Of a stretch of DNA of 44,161 nt, positions 10,557-19,384 are shown piece after piece. The stretch is taken from positions 1-44,161 of the forward strand of contig JACQWY010000034.1 in NCBI GenBank assembly GCA_016209015.1, written 5' to 3'. Made by a program: the position numbers and the translations under genes. Source of the stretch: Gammaproteobacteria bacterium. Lineage in GTDB: Bacteria > Pseudomonadota > Gammaproteobacteria > Ga0077536. How positions within the stretch are numbered: position 1 is the first letter of the stretch; every line of letters begins with the position of its first letter. Under the pieces are notes generated by a model. It ran no database searches, was not told where the DNA came from, and was given only the letters and a program-made list of their open reading frames with translations.

Positions 10557-12956
10557 TCATTGCTTCAATTTTTCCGGCAACGCGTCTGCCGTCATCGCGT
10601 CCCCGTAGAGCGGCCCCTGCGCATGGACGCAACCAAGCTCCTTGAGCCAGGCGTGCTGCGCGGCGTCCGTCACGCCGACCGCCGTGACGGCGAGACCCAG
10701 TCCGAGACCCATGCTGGCGATCGCCGCCGCGATGGCTCGATCGTTCGTGTCGTCGGGCAGGCCGGCGACGAAGGACGAGTCGATCTTCAGGGCATCCACC
10801 GGCACGCTCTTCAGCAGGCCGAGCGGTGAACGCCCGGTGCCGAAGTTGTCGATCGCGAGCGTGACACCGAGCTGCTTCAGCGCGCCGAGCATTGTGCCGC
10901 TCTGCTCGAGTTGCTGGATGGTCGATTCGGTCACTTCGAGCTCGAGACAATCGGCAGGGAAGCCCTGTTGGGAGAGCAGCTCGTCGAGACGCGCGACGAA
11001 GCGGTCGTTCGCGAGCTGGCGGGCCGAGACGTTCACCGTCAGCCGCAGGCCCCCGAACCCGGCCGCGTGCAAGCGCGCACCCTGGCGCACTGCGAGTCTG
11101 AGGATCACCCCGCCGACAGCCTCGCTCAGGCCGCATTCCTCGGCGACCGCCATGAAGCGCTCCGAGCTCAGAGTCCCGCCCTCCGGGCTCTCGAAATGCA
11201 CGTGCACCTCGAGCGCGTCGACGCGGCCGTCGACGAGCGAGACGATCGGCTGGTACCTCAACTCGAACTGACCCCGTTCCAGCGCGCGGCGCAATCCCTG
11301 CTCGACGGTCAGCCGCGCCTGCACCTGCTCGCCGATGTCGCGCGAGAAAAACGAATAGCGGTTGCGGCCGCGGCCCTTCGCGGCGTACATCGCGCTGTCG
11401 CAGGCTTTCACGAGCGCGATGCGATCCGTCCCGTCGTCCGGGAAGAGCGCGATGCCGATGCTCGCCGATACTGCGACCGATTCGTTGCCGACCTGGATCG
11501 GCGCGCGGATTTCCTGCAGGAGTTTATCGGCGAGCAGTGCGCAATCGGAACGGCGGGAGATTTCGGGTGCGATGACGACGAACTCGTCGCCCCCCATGCG
11601 GATGGCGAGGTCGCTGCGCCGCAGGCTGCTCTGAATGCGCTGACCGACGGCCTGCAGGAGTTGATCTCCCGCGGCGTGTCCCAGCGTGTCGTTGATGAGC
11701 TTGAAGCCGTCCAGGTCGATGAACATCAGCGCAAGCCGCTGGCGGCGCGCGTTCGCCGCTTCGAGATCCAACGTCAGCCGTTCCTCGAGCAGGTGCCGGT
11801 TGCCGAGCCCGGTGAGCGCGTCGTGATAGGCGAGGTAGTTGAGCTGCTTCTCGGTCTGGCGCAGAGCGCTGATGTCGGCGAGCGTCAGGACGTGGTTGAC
11901 GGCGCGATCCTCGGCGTCGCGCACCGTGCAGATCTGCTCGAGGCAGGGAAAGACGGTCCCGTCCGCGCGCATGCACATCACTTCGCCGCTCCAGTAGCGC
12001 TGGTCGGCTTCGAACACCTCGCTGCCCAGCGTGTCGCCGGCACGCCGGGCGTGCAGGAATTCGAGCGGGTTACGACCGAGGACGTCCTGCCCATAGCCGG
12101 TGAGCGTCGTGAAGGCCGGGTTCATCGAGACGATGCGGCACTCCGGATCGAGGATCAGGATGCCCTCGACGGAATTGTCGAACACGACCTTCGCCTGACG
12201 CAGCACGCTCTCGTGCTCGAGACGCGCCGTCGCGTCGCTGATCACGCCCACGACGCGCGTCGTCTGTGCGTTGGCGTCGCGATGGGGCATCGCGTGGAGA
12301 TCGACCCAGCGGGCCTTGCCGTCCGTCCCCGTGAGGCGCAGCGTGGTGGCAATCGGCTGGCCGGCGTCGAGCTGCTCGCTGATCGTTTCGCGGATGCCGG
12401 GCTCGAGGCCCGCGAGGAAGGCTTCGGGTCCCTCGCGCAGCCGCGCCGGCGCCGCGCCTGCGATGCGCGCGAACTGCCCAGAGGTCTCCAGTCGATCCGT
12501 GTCCGACTGCCATTCCCAGACGCCGAGCGCGGCGGCGTCCACGGCGCGCCGCAGGCGTTCCTCGGCCGTTTCGATGGCGAGCTCGGCACGGCGTCGCGCG
12601 AGCGCCATGCGCAGCGTGGCCTCGAGCTCGCGCAGCTTGTACGGCTTGACGAGATAACCGTAAGGGCAGGTCGCCTCGGCGCGCGCGAGCGTGTCGCGCT
12701 CGCTGTAGGCGGTCAGGAAGACGATCGGAATGCGCCAGCGCTCGGCGATGATGCCCGCGGCCTCGGTGCCGTCGGCGACGTCGCCGAGGTTGATGTCCAT
12801 GAGCACGAGATCGGGGTGCAGCTTCTCCGCCTCGTCGATTGCTTCCTGCGCGCGGGAGGCGATGCCGGCGACGACATAACCGAGCGCTTCCAGCGTGTGA
12901 CTCAGGTCGAGCGCGACGATGCGCTCGTCCTCGACGATCAGGATCCGCGGATTCAT
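10557..12956 (-). CDS. Response regulator with PAS, GGDEF and degenerate EAL domains
   Basis: This 799-residue protein is the likely target of the kinase encoded just upstream. A receiver domain (1-120) has Asp54 (LVLMD) and Lys104 (YLVKPY). Two PAS-like domains occupy about 130-250 and 251-370. The GGDEF domain is intact (455-459, RMGGDEF), with an RxxD product-inhibition site at 446-449, so it should be an active, feedback-inhibited diguanylate cyclase. The EAL domain is degenerate: EAL itself reads EVH at 583-585, DDFGTG reads DNFGTG at 703-708, and the late EGVE-type motif reads VGVT. Phosphodiesterase activity is therefore unlikely. The GGDEF-EAL length is normal, so the EAL domain is probably kept for binding or regulation. 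The start ATG overlaps the kinase stop. Confidence 0.93.
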   Translation of the reverse strand: MNPRILIVEDERIVALDLSHTLEALGYVVAGIASRAQEAIDEAEKLHPDLVLMDINLGDVADGTEAAGIIAERWRIPIVFLTAYSERDTLARAEATCPYGYLVKPYKLRELEATLRMALARRRAELAIETAEERLRRAVDAAALGVWEWQSDTDRLETSGQFARIAGAAPARLREGPEAFLAGLEPGIRETISEQLDAGQPIATTLRLTGTDGKARWVDLHAMPHRDANAQTTRVVGVISDATARLEHESVLRQAKVVFDNSVEGILILDPECRIVSMNPAFTTLTGYGQDVLGRNPLEFLHARRAGDTLGSEVFEADQRYWSGEVMCMRADGTVFPCLEQICTVRDAEDRAVNHVLTLADISALRQTEKQLNYLAYHDALTGLGNRHLLEERLTLDLEAANARRQRLALMFIDLDGFKLINDTLGHAAGDQLLQAVGQRIQSSLRRSDLAIRMGGDEFVVIAPEISRRSDCALLADKLLQEIRAPIQVGNESVAVSASIGIALFPDDGTDRIALVKACDSAMYAAKGRGRNRYSFFSRDIGEQVQARLTVEQGLRRALERGQFELRYQPIVSLVDGRVDALEVHVHFESPEGGTLSSERFMAVAEECGLSEAVGGVILRLAVRQGARLHAAGFGGLRLTVNVSARQLANDRFVARLDELLSQQGFPADCLELEVTESTIQQLEQSGTMLGALKQLGVTLAIDNFGTGRSPLGLLKSVPVDALKIDSSFVAGLPDDTNDRAIAAAIASMGLGLGLAVTAVGVTDAAQHAWLKELGCVHAQGPLYGDAMTADALPEKLKQ

Positions 12957-14773
12957 CGCGCCACCTCCATCCTTGGTTTGAAATTGACGACGAAGCGCGT
13001 CCCGGCGCTCCTGTCGAGAACGAAATCGCCGCCGAGCTGGTCGACGAGCAGGGGCACGAGCTGCAACCCGAGCGATTGTTTGCGGCCGGGCTCCACATCG
13101 GGCGGCAGGCCCACGCCGTCATCGGCGATCGTGAGCGTGCCGGCGCGGCCGGCGGGATGTTCGAGGCGGATCGTCACGGTTCCGGCACGGCCCCCGGGAA
13201 AGGCGTGCTTCACGGCATTCGTGACGAGCTCGTTGACGAGCAGCCCGCAGGGCACCGCGGCATGCAGGTCGAACGCGAGCGATGCGCCCGTCTGTTCGAA
13301 GCGCAGCTCGACGTTGCGGCGGTCGGAGGCCACGCTGTCGCGCAGGAGCCCCGTCAGCCGCTCGAGATAGAGTCCCAGATCGATGCGCGCCATGTCGGCG
13401 CGCTCGAACAGCAATTGATGGATGAGGGCCATCGCCTTCACGCGGTTCTGGCTGTCGGCGAGCACTTCCTGCGCTTCCGGCGGTGCGGTGCGGGTCTGCA
13501 GGTTCAAGAGACTCGAGATCACCTGCAGATTGTTCTTCACCCGATGATGAACCTCGTTGAGGAGGACCGTCTTCTCGGCGAGCGCATGCTTCAGCAGACT
13601 CTCGTCGGCCTTGCGCTGGGTCACGTCGACCACGGTCGCGAGCACGTGTGCGGAGCGCCGGTGCGGCATCAGCGTCATGCCGATCTCTATCTCGAAATCC
13701 CGGCCGTCGGCGCCGAGCGCGTAGAGCTCGGTGCGGTCGTTCGGATCGGCGGCATCCGCAGGCGCGAGGCATTCCGCGACCAGCGCCGCACAACGCTCGC
13801 GGCTGCGCTCGTCGAGCAGGAGATTCACGTGGCGGCCGAGCATCTCTTCGCGGCGGTAACCGAACAGACGTTCCATGCCCCGGTTGACGAGGACCATGTA
13901 GCCGCGCGCGTCCATCATGACCAGACCCTCGGGCACGGATTCCACCACGAGCCTGAATCGTTCCTCGCTGAAGCGGAGCGCCTCCTCGCCGGCCTTGCGC
14001 GCGCTGATGTCGATCGCCGAGGCGATGAGCGCCGTGATGCGTCCGTCGTCCTCGCGCATCGGCGCGAGCATGAAATCCAGGGCGACGAGGTGACCGCCCG
14101 CCGCGCGCGAGGTGGTGTCGTAACGGATCATCTCACCGCGCGCCGCGCGCGTGACCGCGGCCCGCAATTCGACCTGCAGCGCCGGATCGTAGTTCCACCA
14201 GTAGCAGTCCCAGAAGCGGCGTCCGAGGACGTCGGCGAGCGCGATGCCCGCTGAATCGAGCGGCGTCTGGTTGACGTCGACGACCCGCCCGTCGGGGGCG
14301 AGCACGGCGACGAAAGCGGCGAGATGATCGAGCTGACGGCGGATGCGTGCCTCGGGCAGTTGCATGGCCTGTCCGGGCGCAGCGTGGGGCTCGTCGATGA
14401 TCACGAACGCCGCGCCGTGCTCGCTCTCCGCGCTCGGCATGCGATGCGCCGTGACGCGCCAACTGCTTTCCCCGGCACCTTCGCCGAGCCTCAGATAGCC
14501 CTCGACGGTGACCAGTCCCGCAATCAGCACGCGATCGAGCAGCGGTCCGATCTGCGCGGCGAGCGCGGGTGCGATCACCGTCCAACTGTTGCCGGCATGC
14601 GCGGCGAGCGGCACGCCGTGCAGATCCGCGAGCGCGGCGTTGACGCGCACGAAGCGTCGCTGCCCGTCGAGGATCGCGATCGCGCAAGGCAGGGTGTGGA
14701 ATATCGCATCGGGCAGCGGGCCGTCGTTGCGGAGCTGTGCGATGCTTGCTGGCTGGACGAGTTTGGGCTCCAT
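12953..14773 (-). CDS. PAS-domain sensor histidine kinase, HisKA_2 family
   Basis: I start this 606-residue protein at the ATG at 14773 (MEPKLVQPAS), because the longer open frame upstream is compositionally unlike protein. No membrane segment is visible, so it is probably cytoplasmic. Three PAS-type domains cover about 20-130, 145-260 and 265-390; the second has an unusual aromatic run, RFWDCYWWNYDP. The HisKA_2 box NEVHHRVKNNLQ places the phospho-accepting histidine at about 410. The ATPase core has NELVTNAVKHAF and IADDGVGLP. Its TGA overlaps the regulator's ATG in an ATGA junction (12953-12956), so the two are translationally coupled and almost certainly cognate. The signal is unknown. 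Confidence 0.92.
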   Translation of the reverse strand: MEPKLVQPASIAQLRNDGPLPDAIFHTLPCAIAILDGQRRFVRVNAALADLHGVPLAAHAGNSWTVIAPALAAQIGPLLDRVLIAGLVTVEGYLRLGEGAGESSWRVTAHRMPSAESEHGAAFVIIDEPHAAPGQAMQLPEARIRRQLDHLAAFVAVLAPDGRVVDVNQTPLDSAGIALADVLGRRFWDCYWWNYDPALQVELRAAVTRAARGEMIRYDTTSRAAGGHLVALDFMLAPMREDDGRITALIASAIDISARKAGEEALRFSEERFRLVVESVPEGLVMMDARGYMVLVNRGMERLFGYRREEMLGRHVNLLLDERSRERCAALVAECLAPADAADPNDRTELYALGADGRDFEIEIGMTLMPHRRSAHVLATVVDVTQRKADESLLKHALAEKTVLLNEVHHRVKNNLQVISSLLNLQTRTAPPEAQEVLADSQNRVKAMALIHQLLFERADMARIDLGLYLERLTGLLRDSVASDRRNVELRFEQTGASLAFDLHAAVPCGLLVNELVTNAVKHAFPGGRAGTVTIRLEHPAGRAGTLTIADDGVGLPPDVEPGRKQSLGLQLVPLLVDQLGGDFVLDRSAGTRFVVNFKPRMEVAR

Positions 14774-15160
14774 GGCGCTCGAATCGAATCCCCAGAGTCG
14801 AAAGATTCCGCCGCGAGACGAGCCTCGGGCGAGAGTGTCGGGAGAACGCACCGGTCTGTACCACGTCCTGCAGCATGGCCGGCATGGTGGAAGCCCGCGC
14901 GGCCCGGGCCCCTCATGGATGAAGCGTAGCGCAGGCGCCGCCGACGGCGCGAGGCATGCGCTGTCGACTGGCCCGCAATCGTGTCGAATCGTGACGCCCG
15001 AATGCGAACCCCGATCACAAAAGCGTGCGCACCGGCCACGGTCCACACGCACCGGGCGCGCGGCCGGCCGCAGTGCCGACGCGAAGACGGCGCACCCTGG
15101 CTTGCCCGGCGGCGGCCGCGACGCTAGCGTGGCACGTCCCCTGCCGCCGTGGAGCGCGCC
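14774..15160. other. Intergenic region between divergent kinase and P450 remnant
   Basis: This 387-bp stretch must hold the promoter of the kinase-regulator operon on the minus strand. I see no gene and no promoter boxes or repeats that I can defend. Confidence 0.4.
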
Positions 15161-15801
15161 ATGACCGACCTGCCGATGGACACCGACCCCGCGGCGTCGC
15201 GTTGACCGCGTGCGACGCACGCTTCCGTGAGGAGCCCGACGCTGTCTATGACGTCCTGCGTACCCACGATCCCTGGTTGCGCGACGAGGCCTATGGCCGC
15301 AGCCTGCTCCCCGTCGCAGGCAACGTGACGACGACCGACCTGATGGGCAACGGCCTCCATGCCCTGCTCGTGCATCCCGCCGCGCGCGCGAGGCTGCGCG
15401 CCGAGCCGGCGCTCCTGGGGGCGGCGATCGAGGAGATGCTGCGCTACGACTGCCCGCTCACCGAGACGGCACGGATCGCGCTCGAGGATACGCACGTCGC
15501 CGGCTGTCCCGTGCGCGCCGGCGAAACACTCACGCTCTCGCTCGCCGCGGCGAATCACGATCCGGCGCGCTTCCGGGATCCGCACGCGTTCGATCCCGGC
15601 CGCGAGAACGGCGCGCATCTCGCCTTCGGCGGCGGCGTACACGTCTGTCTCGGTGCGCCGCTCGCGCGGCTCGAGGCGGAAGTGTGCCTGCCGGCCTTCA
15701 TCACGCGCTTTCCGGCGCTCGCATCCGGCGCAGCGCCCGCCGTGCGCCGGCGTCTGCCGTTCTTCCGCGGCTTCGAGGTGCTCCCGGTCCGTCTCGCGTG
15801 A
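15161..15801 (+). pseudogene. Decayed cytochrome P450 with frameshift and large internal deletion
   Basis: The likely original start is the ATG at 15161 (MTDLPMDTDPAAS), which meets a TGA at 15203. One frame over, in a way explained by a single missing base, a P450 N-terminus appears (CDARFREEPDAVYDVLRTH). After about 40 residues it jumps straight into the I-helix region, AGNVTTTDLMGNG, so roughly 190 residues covering helices B to H are missing, in frame. The rest is well preserved: an ExxR motif in EEMLRY and the haem-ligand loop FGGGVHVCLGAPLAR. The length is about 200 residues against about 400 for the family. It should be non-functional as a monooxygenase. Confidence 0.82.
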
Positions 15802-15829
15802 GACGCGCACCGGGGAGGTCTGCACGCGT

Positions 15830-17050
15830 ATGAGGATCGGCCTCGTCTCACCGTTCTGGCCGCCGCATCACGGCGGCATCGCGGTCTATGCGTACCGCCT
15901 CGCGCGGGCCTTGCGAGCCGCGGGCTGCGAGGTCGAGGTGTTCTGCGCGACGCCGGAGGATCCGGCGCGCGACAACGGCGACCTCGACGTGACGCGCTGC
16001 TGCGAAGGCGGCCTTTTCCAGCGTGCGACGTGGCTGCAGGCACAGGCCGCCGGTGCGCCAGCGGAGCTCGGGCTGCGGGTGCGGCGCTTCCTCGACGCGG
16101 CACTCGCCTGGGCGCGAGCCGGTGCTTACGAGATCGTCCTCGTCAACGCACCGCTCACCGAAGCCCGTCTCGTCCAGGCGCGCGAATTGTTCCTCGCGCT
16201 CCGCGCGCGCGGTGTGCGCGTCGGCGCGCTGCATCACGATCTCGGCGACGAGACGACGCGCGAGCTCGCGGCAGCGCGGCGCGCCGCCGGATGTTGGGAG
16301 CGCGCCGCGCAGACTGTCGCCGCGGACATCGCGCGGCGGCTGCGGGCTGCGGCCGTCCCCGATACGTATCGCCGCATGGGCAGCCCGCTGTTCTTCGCGC
16401 CGGACTTCGTCGTGTCCTGTTCCGTCTGGTCGGATCGCTTCGTCGATCCACTCGGCAGCGTGCCGCGCTTCGTGCTCCATCCGCTCCTCGACGCGCCGCG
16501 CGCAGCCGCGCAGGGCAGCCTGCCGCCCGTCGACGTGCTGATGGTGAATCCCCAGAAGCGCAAGGCGCCGGTGATCATGGCGAACCTCGTGGCGGATGCG
16601 GCGCCGGGGTGGACGTTCCGCGTGCTGAAGGGCGGTTGGGGCGACGCCTTCGGACAATGGGTCCCTCTCGTCGAGAACACCGCTGCGCATCGCGAGGGCC
16701 GCGTCGCGCTCGTCGATTACGTCCCGGCCATGGCCGGGGTCTTCGCCGCGGCGCGCCTCACGTTCTTCCCCAGCCGCGCCGAAGGCTACGGCCTCGTCGC
16801 CGCAGAATCGCTCGCCGCCGGCGTGCCGGTCGTGGCGAGCAGCCATCCGGCGATCCTCGAAGCGGTGGGCGACGCTGCGCGCCTGCTGTGCCCGTTCGAA
16901 GCGCCCCGTGAAGCGTGGCGTGCGGCGGTTGCGCAAGTCCTCGCCGAACACCGTCACTGGTCGGCGCGCGGTGCAGAACGGGCGATGACGCTGCGGTCGC
17001 GCGGCGCGGCCGAGATCGCGGCGTTCGTGGATTTCCTCCGCACCCCCTGA
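15830..17050 (+). CDS. Glycosyltransferase family 4 (GT-B fold)
   Basis: This 406-residue protein is a second, distinct GT4-type transferase. The ATG at 15830 is preceded by GGAGG and opens the canonical nucleotide-fold start MRIGLVSPFWPPHHGGIAVYA. The middle contains GALHHDLGDETTRE, and the C-terminal donor half has VDVLMVNPQKRKAP, then FFPSRAEGYGLVAAESLAAG, the conserved glutamate-containing donor loop, followed by PVVASSHPAILEAVGD. It starts 28 bp after the P450 remnant. The acceptor cannot be deduced; the opening GGI and downstream EGYG motifs support the family but not a specific sugar. Confidence 0.88.
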   Translation: MRIGLVSPFWPPHHGGIAVYAYRLARALRAAGCEVEVFCATPEDPARDNGDLDVTRCCEGGLFQRATWLQAQAAGAPAELGLRVRRFLDAALAWARAGAYEIVLVNAPLTEARLVQARELFLALRARGVRVGALHHDLGDETTRELAAARRAAGCWERAAQTVAADIARRLRAAAVPDTYRRMGSPLFFAPDFVVSCSVWSDRFVDPLGSVPRFVLHPLLDAPRAAAQGSLPPVDVLMVNPQKRKAPVIMANLVADAAPGWTFRVLKGGWGDAFGQWVPLVENTAAHREGRVALVDYVPAMAGVFAAARLTFFPSRAEGYGLVAAESLAAGVPVVASSHPAILEAVGDAARLLCPFEAPREAWRAAVAQVLAEHRHWSARGAERAMTLRSRGAAEIAAFVDFLRTP

Positions 17051-17126
17051 GCCGATGCAGCCCGGCATCGAAGGCCGCATTCGCGGACCAGCCGGAGGCA
17101 GGCCCCGGCGCCAGGCGGGTCGTAGG

Positions 17127-17355
17127 GGGTTCCGGGTCCGCGCTCGATTTCGGCCGGCGCGGCAATTCATGCGCCATCTCGGGCCGCAGACCGGGAAGCA
17201 ACACCTCGACAATGCCGTCGCGAAGGGTCTGATCGTCGAACGCCCGGACCCGGGCGACGGCCGGGCGAAGCTCATCGCGCGCGCCCGAGTCGCAGCGCTG
17301 GCCGGGGGATTTCTTCGACCACGCGATCGATCTGTTCCGGGCAGCGCTCGCCTGA
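17127..17355 (+). pseudogene. Remnant of a MarR-type winged-helix regulator
   Basis: Between the glycosyltransferase and the aldolase, one forward frame reads GLIVERPDPGDGRAK, which closely matches the wing of MarR-family regulators (GLVERRPDPEDGRAK-like). The C-terminal helix continues in another frame as DFFDHAIDLFRAALA and ends at a TGA (17353-17355). An extra G in the GGGGG run near 17310 would explain the frame change. The N-terminal helices and a start are not recognisable. The identification rests on short motifs. Confidence 0.45.
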
Positions 17356-17468
17356 CGGACCGTATCGGATCCCCGGCGTGCGGTCGATCAACCCGCACGG
17401 CCGACCTTCGGTTAGAATCCGCGGAAACCAGTGTCGGTTTTCAGATCCAAATGACGACGAGGTAAACC

Positions 17469-18362
17469 GTGAGCCAATTCCAAGACCAAATGCAGAAGAT
17501 GCGTACCGGCAAGGGCTTCATCGCCGCGCTGGACCAGAGCGGCGGCAGTACGCCGAAGGCCCTCAAGCTGTACGGAATCAAGGAGGACGCGTGGACCGAC
17601 GAGGAAGGCATGTACACCGTCGTCCACGAAATGCGCACCCGCATCGTGACCTCGCCGGCGTTCGGCGGTAATCGCATCCTCGGCGCAATCCTGTTCGAGA
17701 ACACGATGGATCGCCAGATCGGCGGCAAGTACAGCGCCGATTATCTGTGGGACGTGAAGGGCGTGATCCCGTTCCTGAAAGTCGACAAGGGCCTCGCCGC
17801 GGACGCCGACGGCGCGCAGCTCATGAAGCCCATGAACGATCTCGATGCCCTGCTCGAGCGCGCGCGTGCCCGCAACGTCTTCGGCACGAAGATGCGCTCG
17901 GTGATCAAGGAAGCGAACGCGAAAGGCATCAAGGCGGTGGTCGAGCAGCAGTTCGCGGTCGCGAAGCAGATCATCAAGGCCGGTCTCGTGCCGATCATCG
18001 AACCCGAAGTCGACATCCACTGCCCGGACAAGAAGGGCGCCGAAGTCATCCTCAAGCAGGAGCTCGCCGCCGGTCTCGCCGCGCTGCCGGCCGCTGACCG
18101 CGTGATGTTCAAGCTCACGCTGCCGGACGTCGAAGACTTCTATGCGGACTTCACGAAGCACGAGAAGGTCGTGCGCGTCGTTGCGCTTTCGGGCGGCTAC
18201 AGCCGCGCCGACGCGAACGCGAAGCTCGCCCGCAATCACGGCATGATCGCGAGCTTCTCCCGCGCGCTGACGGAAGGCCTCACCACGCAGCAGAGCGCGG
18301 CGGAATTCGACGCGGCGCTCGATGCGGCGATCGAGAGCATCTACCAGGCGTCGATCACCTGA
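17469..18362 (+). CDS. Class I fructose-bisphosphate aldolase
   Basis: This 297-residue enzyme should cleave fructose 1,6-bisphosphate to dihydroxyacetone phosphate and glyceraldehyde 3-phosphate, or run in reverse for gluconeogenesis. It belongs to the short bacterial class I group of about 295 residues, as in Staphylococcus. The start [16 protein letters not shown] matches the family, and Lys215 in [10 protein letters not shown] is the expected Schiff-base lysine. [10 protein letters not shown] and VALSGGYSR are phosphate- and substrate-site regions. The start is a GTG with GAGG at 17459-17462. A strong hairpin follows eight bases after the stop, so it is probably transcribed alone. Confidence 0.94.
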   Translation: MSQFQDQMQKMRTGKGFIAALDQSGGSTPKALKLYGIKEDAWTDEEGMYTVVHEMRTRIVTSPAFGGNRILGAILFENTMDRQIGGKYSADYLWDVKGVIPFLKVDKGLAADADGAQLMKPMNDLDALLERARARNVFGTKMRSVIKEANAKGIKAVVEQQFAVAKQIIKAGLVPIIEPEVDIHCPDKKGAEVILKQELAAGLAALPAADRVMFKLTLPDVEDFYADFTKHEKVVRVVALSGGYSRADANAKLARNHGMIASFSRALTEGLTTQQSAAEFDAALDAAIESIYQASIT

Positions 18363-18370
18363 TGCCGTCG

Positions 18371-18404
18371 CCGGCCCCGTCGTCCCGAGGGACGGCGGGG
18401 CCGG
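18371..18404 (+). terminator. Strong GC hairpin after the aldolase gene
   Basis: An inverted repeat with arms of about 15 bp (CCGGCCCCGTCGTCC and GGACGGCGGGGCCGG, one G-T type mismatch) and a 4-base loop starts eight bases past the stop. It is followed by a pyrimidine-rich run rather than a pure T tract, so it is terminator-like rather than a textbook intrinsic terminator. Confidence 0.65.
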
Positions 18405-18549
18405 CTCCCTCTCTCCCGGCAGCGCTTCCGACGCTGCGATCCTGCACCCTCCCGGCTCAGCGCTCGGCACTGCGAGCCTGGGTTGCGACACCGATCCCGC
18501 TTGCGTGGAATTGCGCTGCGCCTGCACGAGGCTGCATGCCATGCCCGGA

Positions 18550-18759
18550 ATGAGCGCGGAAACGCACGTCGGGCTGCCGTGCAATGAGCTCATCGAAAAA
18601 TACCGTGCGCCCGCGACACCGGGTGAGCCCGAGCCAGCCGCCGGGATCTGCGGCTGCACCACCGACGACTACGACGCGCCCGATCCGCTGCGCCGGGACA
18701 GGCAACCGGAGGGTATGACGGGCGACGAGGGGTCGGCGGCGAAAGCGAACGACGCGTAG
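18550..18759 (+). CDS. Possible small hypothetical protein (69 aa)
   Basis: The roughly 525-bp gap between the aldolase hairpin and the next small gene contains one short frame with mostly G or C third bases: MSAETHVGLPCNELIEKY, then an acidic, Cys-containing tail with GICGCTTDDYDAPD. There is no good ribosome site and I do not recognise the family. The rest of the gap (18405-18549 and 18760-18931) shows nothing I can support. Confidence 0.28.
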   Translation: MSAETHVGLPCNELIEKYRAPATPGEPEPAAGICGCTTDDYDAPDPLRRDRQPEGMTGDEGSAAKANDA

Positions 18760-18931
18760 TACTCCGCCTCAGGGGAGGCCGGTCCCGCGAAGCAACGCGG
18801 CTGTATCGGCGAGGTGTCCCGCGGGTCACCTGCCGGATTCCATGGAGCTCACCGCCCTCGCCGGCGTGCCTCACCGGGCGAGCCGAGGAAGACCCGGCGC
18901 AGGCGCGCCGGCGATGGCTACCAGCGCTCAG

Positions 18932-19114
18932 TCAACGGCATTCGTCCCGGTGCGCGCCGAGGCACTTGAACGCCCAGCCGACGCCTTTCGCGATTTCGAC
19001 GATGAGCGTGAACGCCGATTCGAACGCCGCCAGCACGACGAGGCCGGGCAGGATGAAGAACAGCAGTAGCAGCCAATCGTAGGCGTGGATCCGCTTTCGG
19101 GTGCCGGGGCTCAT
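18932..19114 (-). CDS. Small single-span membrane protein (60 aa)
   Basis: This 60-residue frame reads MSPGTRKRIHAYDWLLLLFF followed by ILPGLVVLAAFESAF. It has a short basic N-terminus and one strong hydrophobic segment (about 14-40), then a partly charged tail ending in HRDECR. The composition looks like a genuine small inner-membrane protein. It lies 270 bp downstream of jetD on the same strand, which may or may not mean cotranscription. The family is not recognised. Confidence 0.5.
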   Translation of the reverse strand: MSPGTRKRIHAYDWLLLLFFILPGLVVLAAFESAFTLIVEIAKGVGWAFKCLGAHRDECR

Positions 19115-19384
19115 CTGCAGGCATGTCTCTCGGAGTGGAACCGGGCCCGGGTTCTGTGCCCGGGTCGACGGGCGAGACTATCGGATGTTCCGCGGCTTCG
19201 TGCAAGCGTCTGAGGGGACGAACCACCGCCGGCTCCGTGTCGAACGTCGGCAGGTCTGGGATGCTCGCGTCAAGGATCGGACGCGTCACGAATCGACCCC
19301 CGGCAGCGGTCCAGGCGGGCGCTCCCTGCGGTCGGCGCTTTCCCATTTCCCGGGGCGGGTGCTTTCGAGCGTGCAGTCGCCCGG

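Noticed and set aside
14774-15220. N-terminal extension of the HisKA_2 kinase to 15220
   Set aside because: The extra residues are Arg/Pro/Cys-rich, have no domain character and overlap the P450 relic; the ATG at 14773 begins PAS-like sequence.
15025-15801. Functional cytochrome P450
   Set aside because: Helices B to H are missing and the best start codon is out of frame, so a normal P450 fold is not possible.
18770-18840. Cobalamin-riboswitch-like string near GCCGGTCCCGCGAAG
   Set aside because: Only short fragments resemble the consensus; the core box and a downstream B12-related gene are absent.
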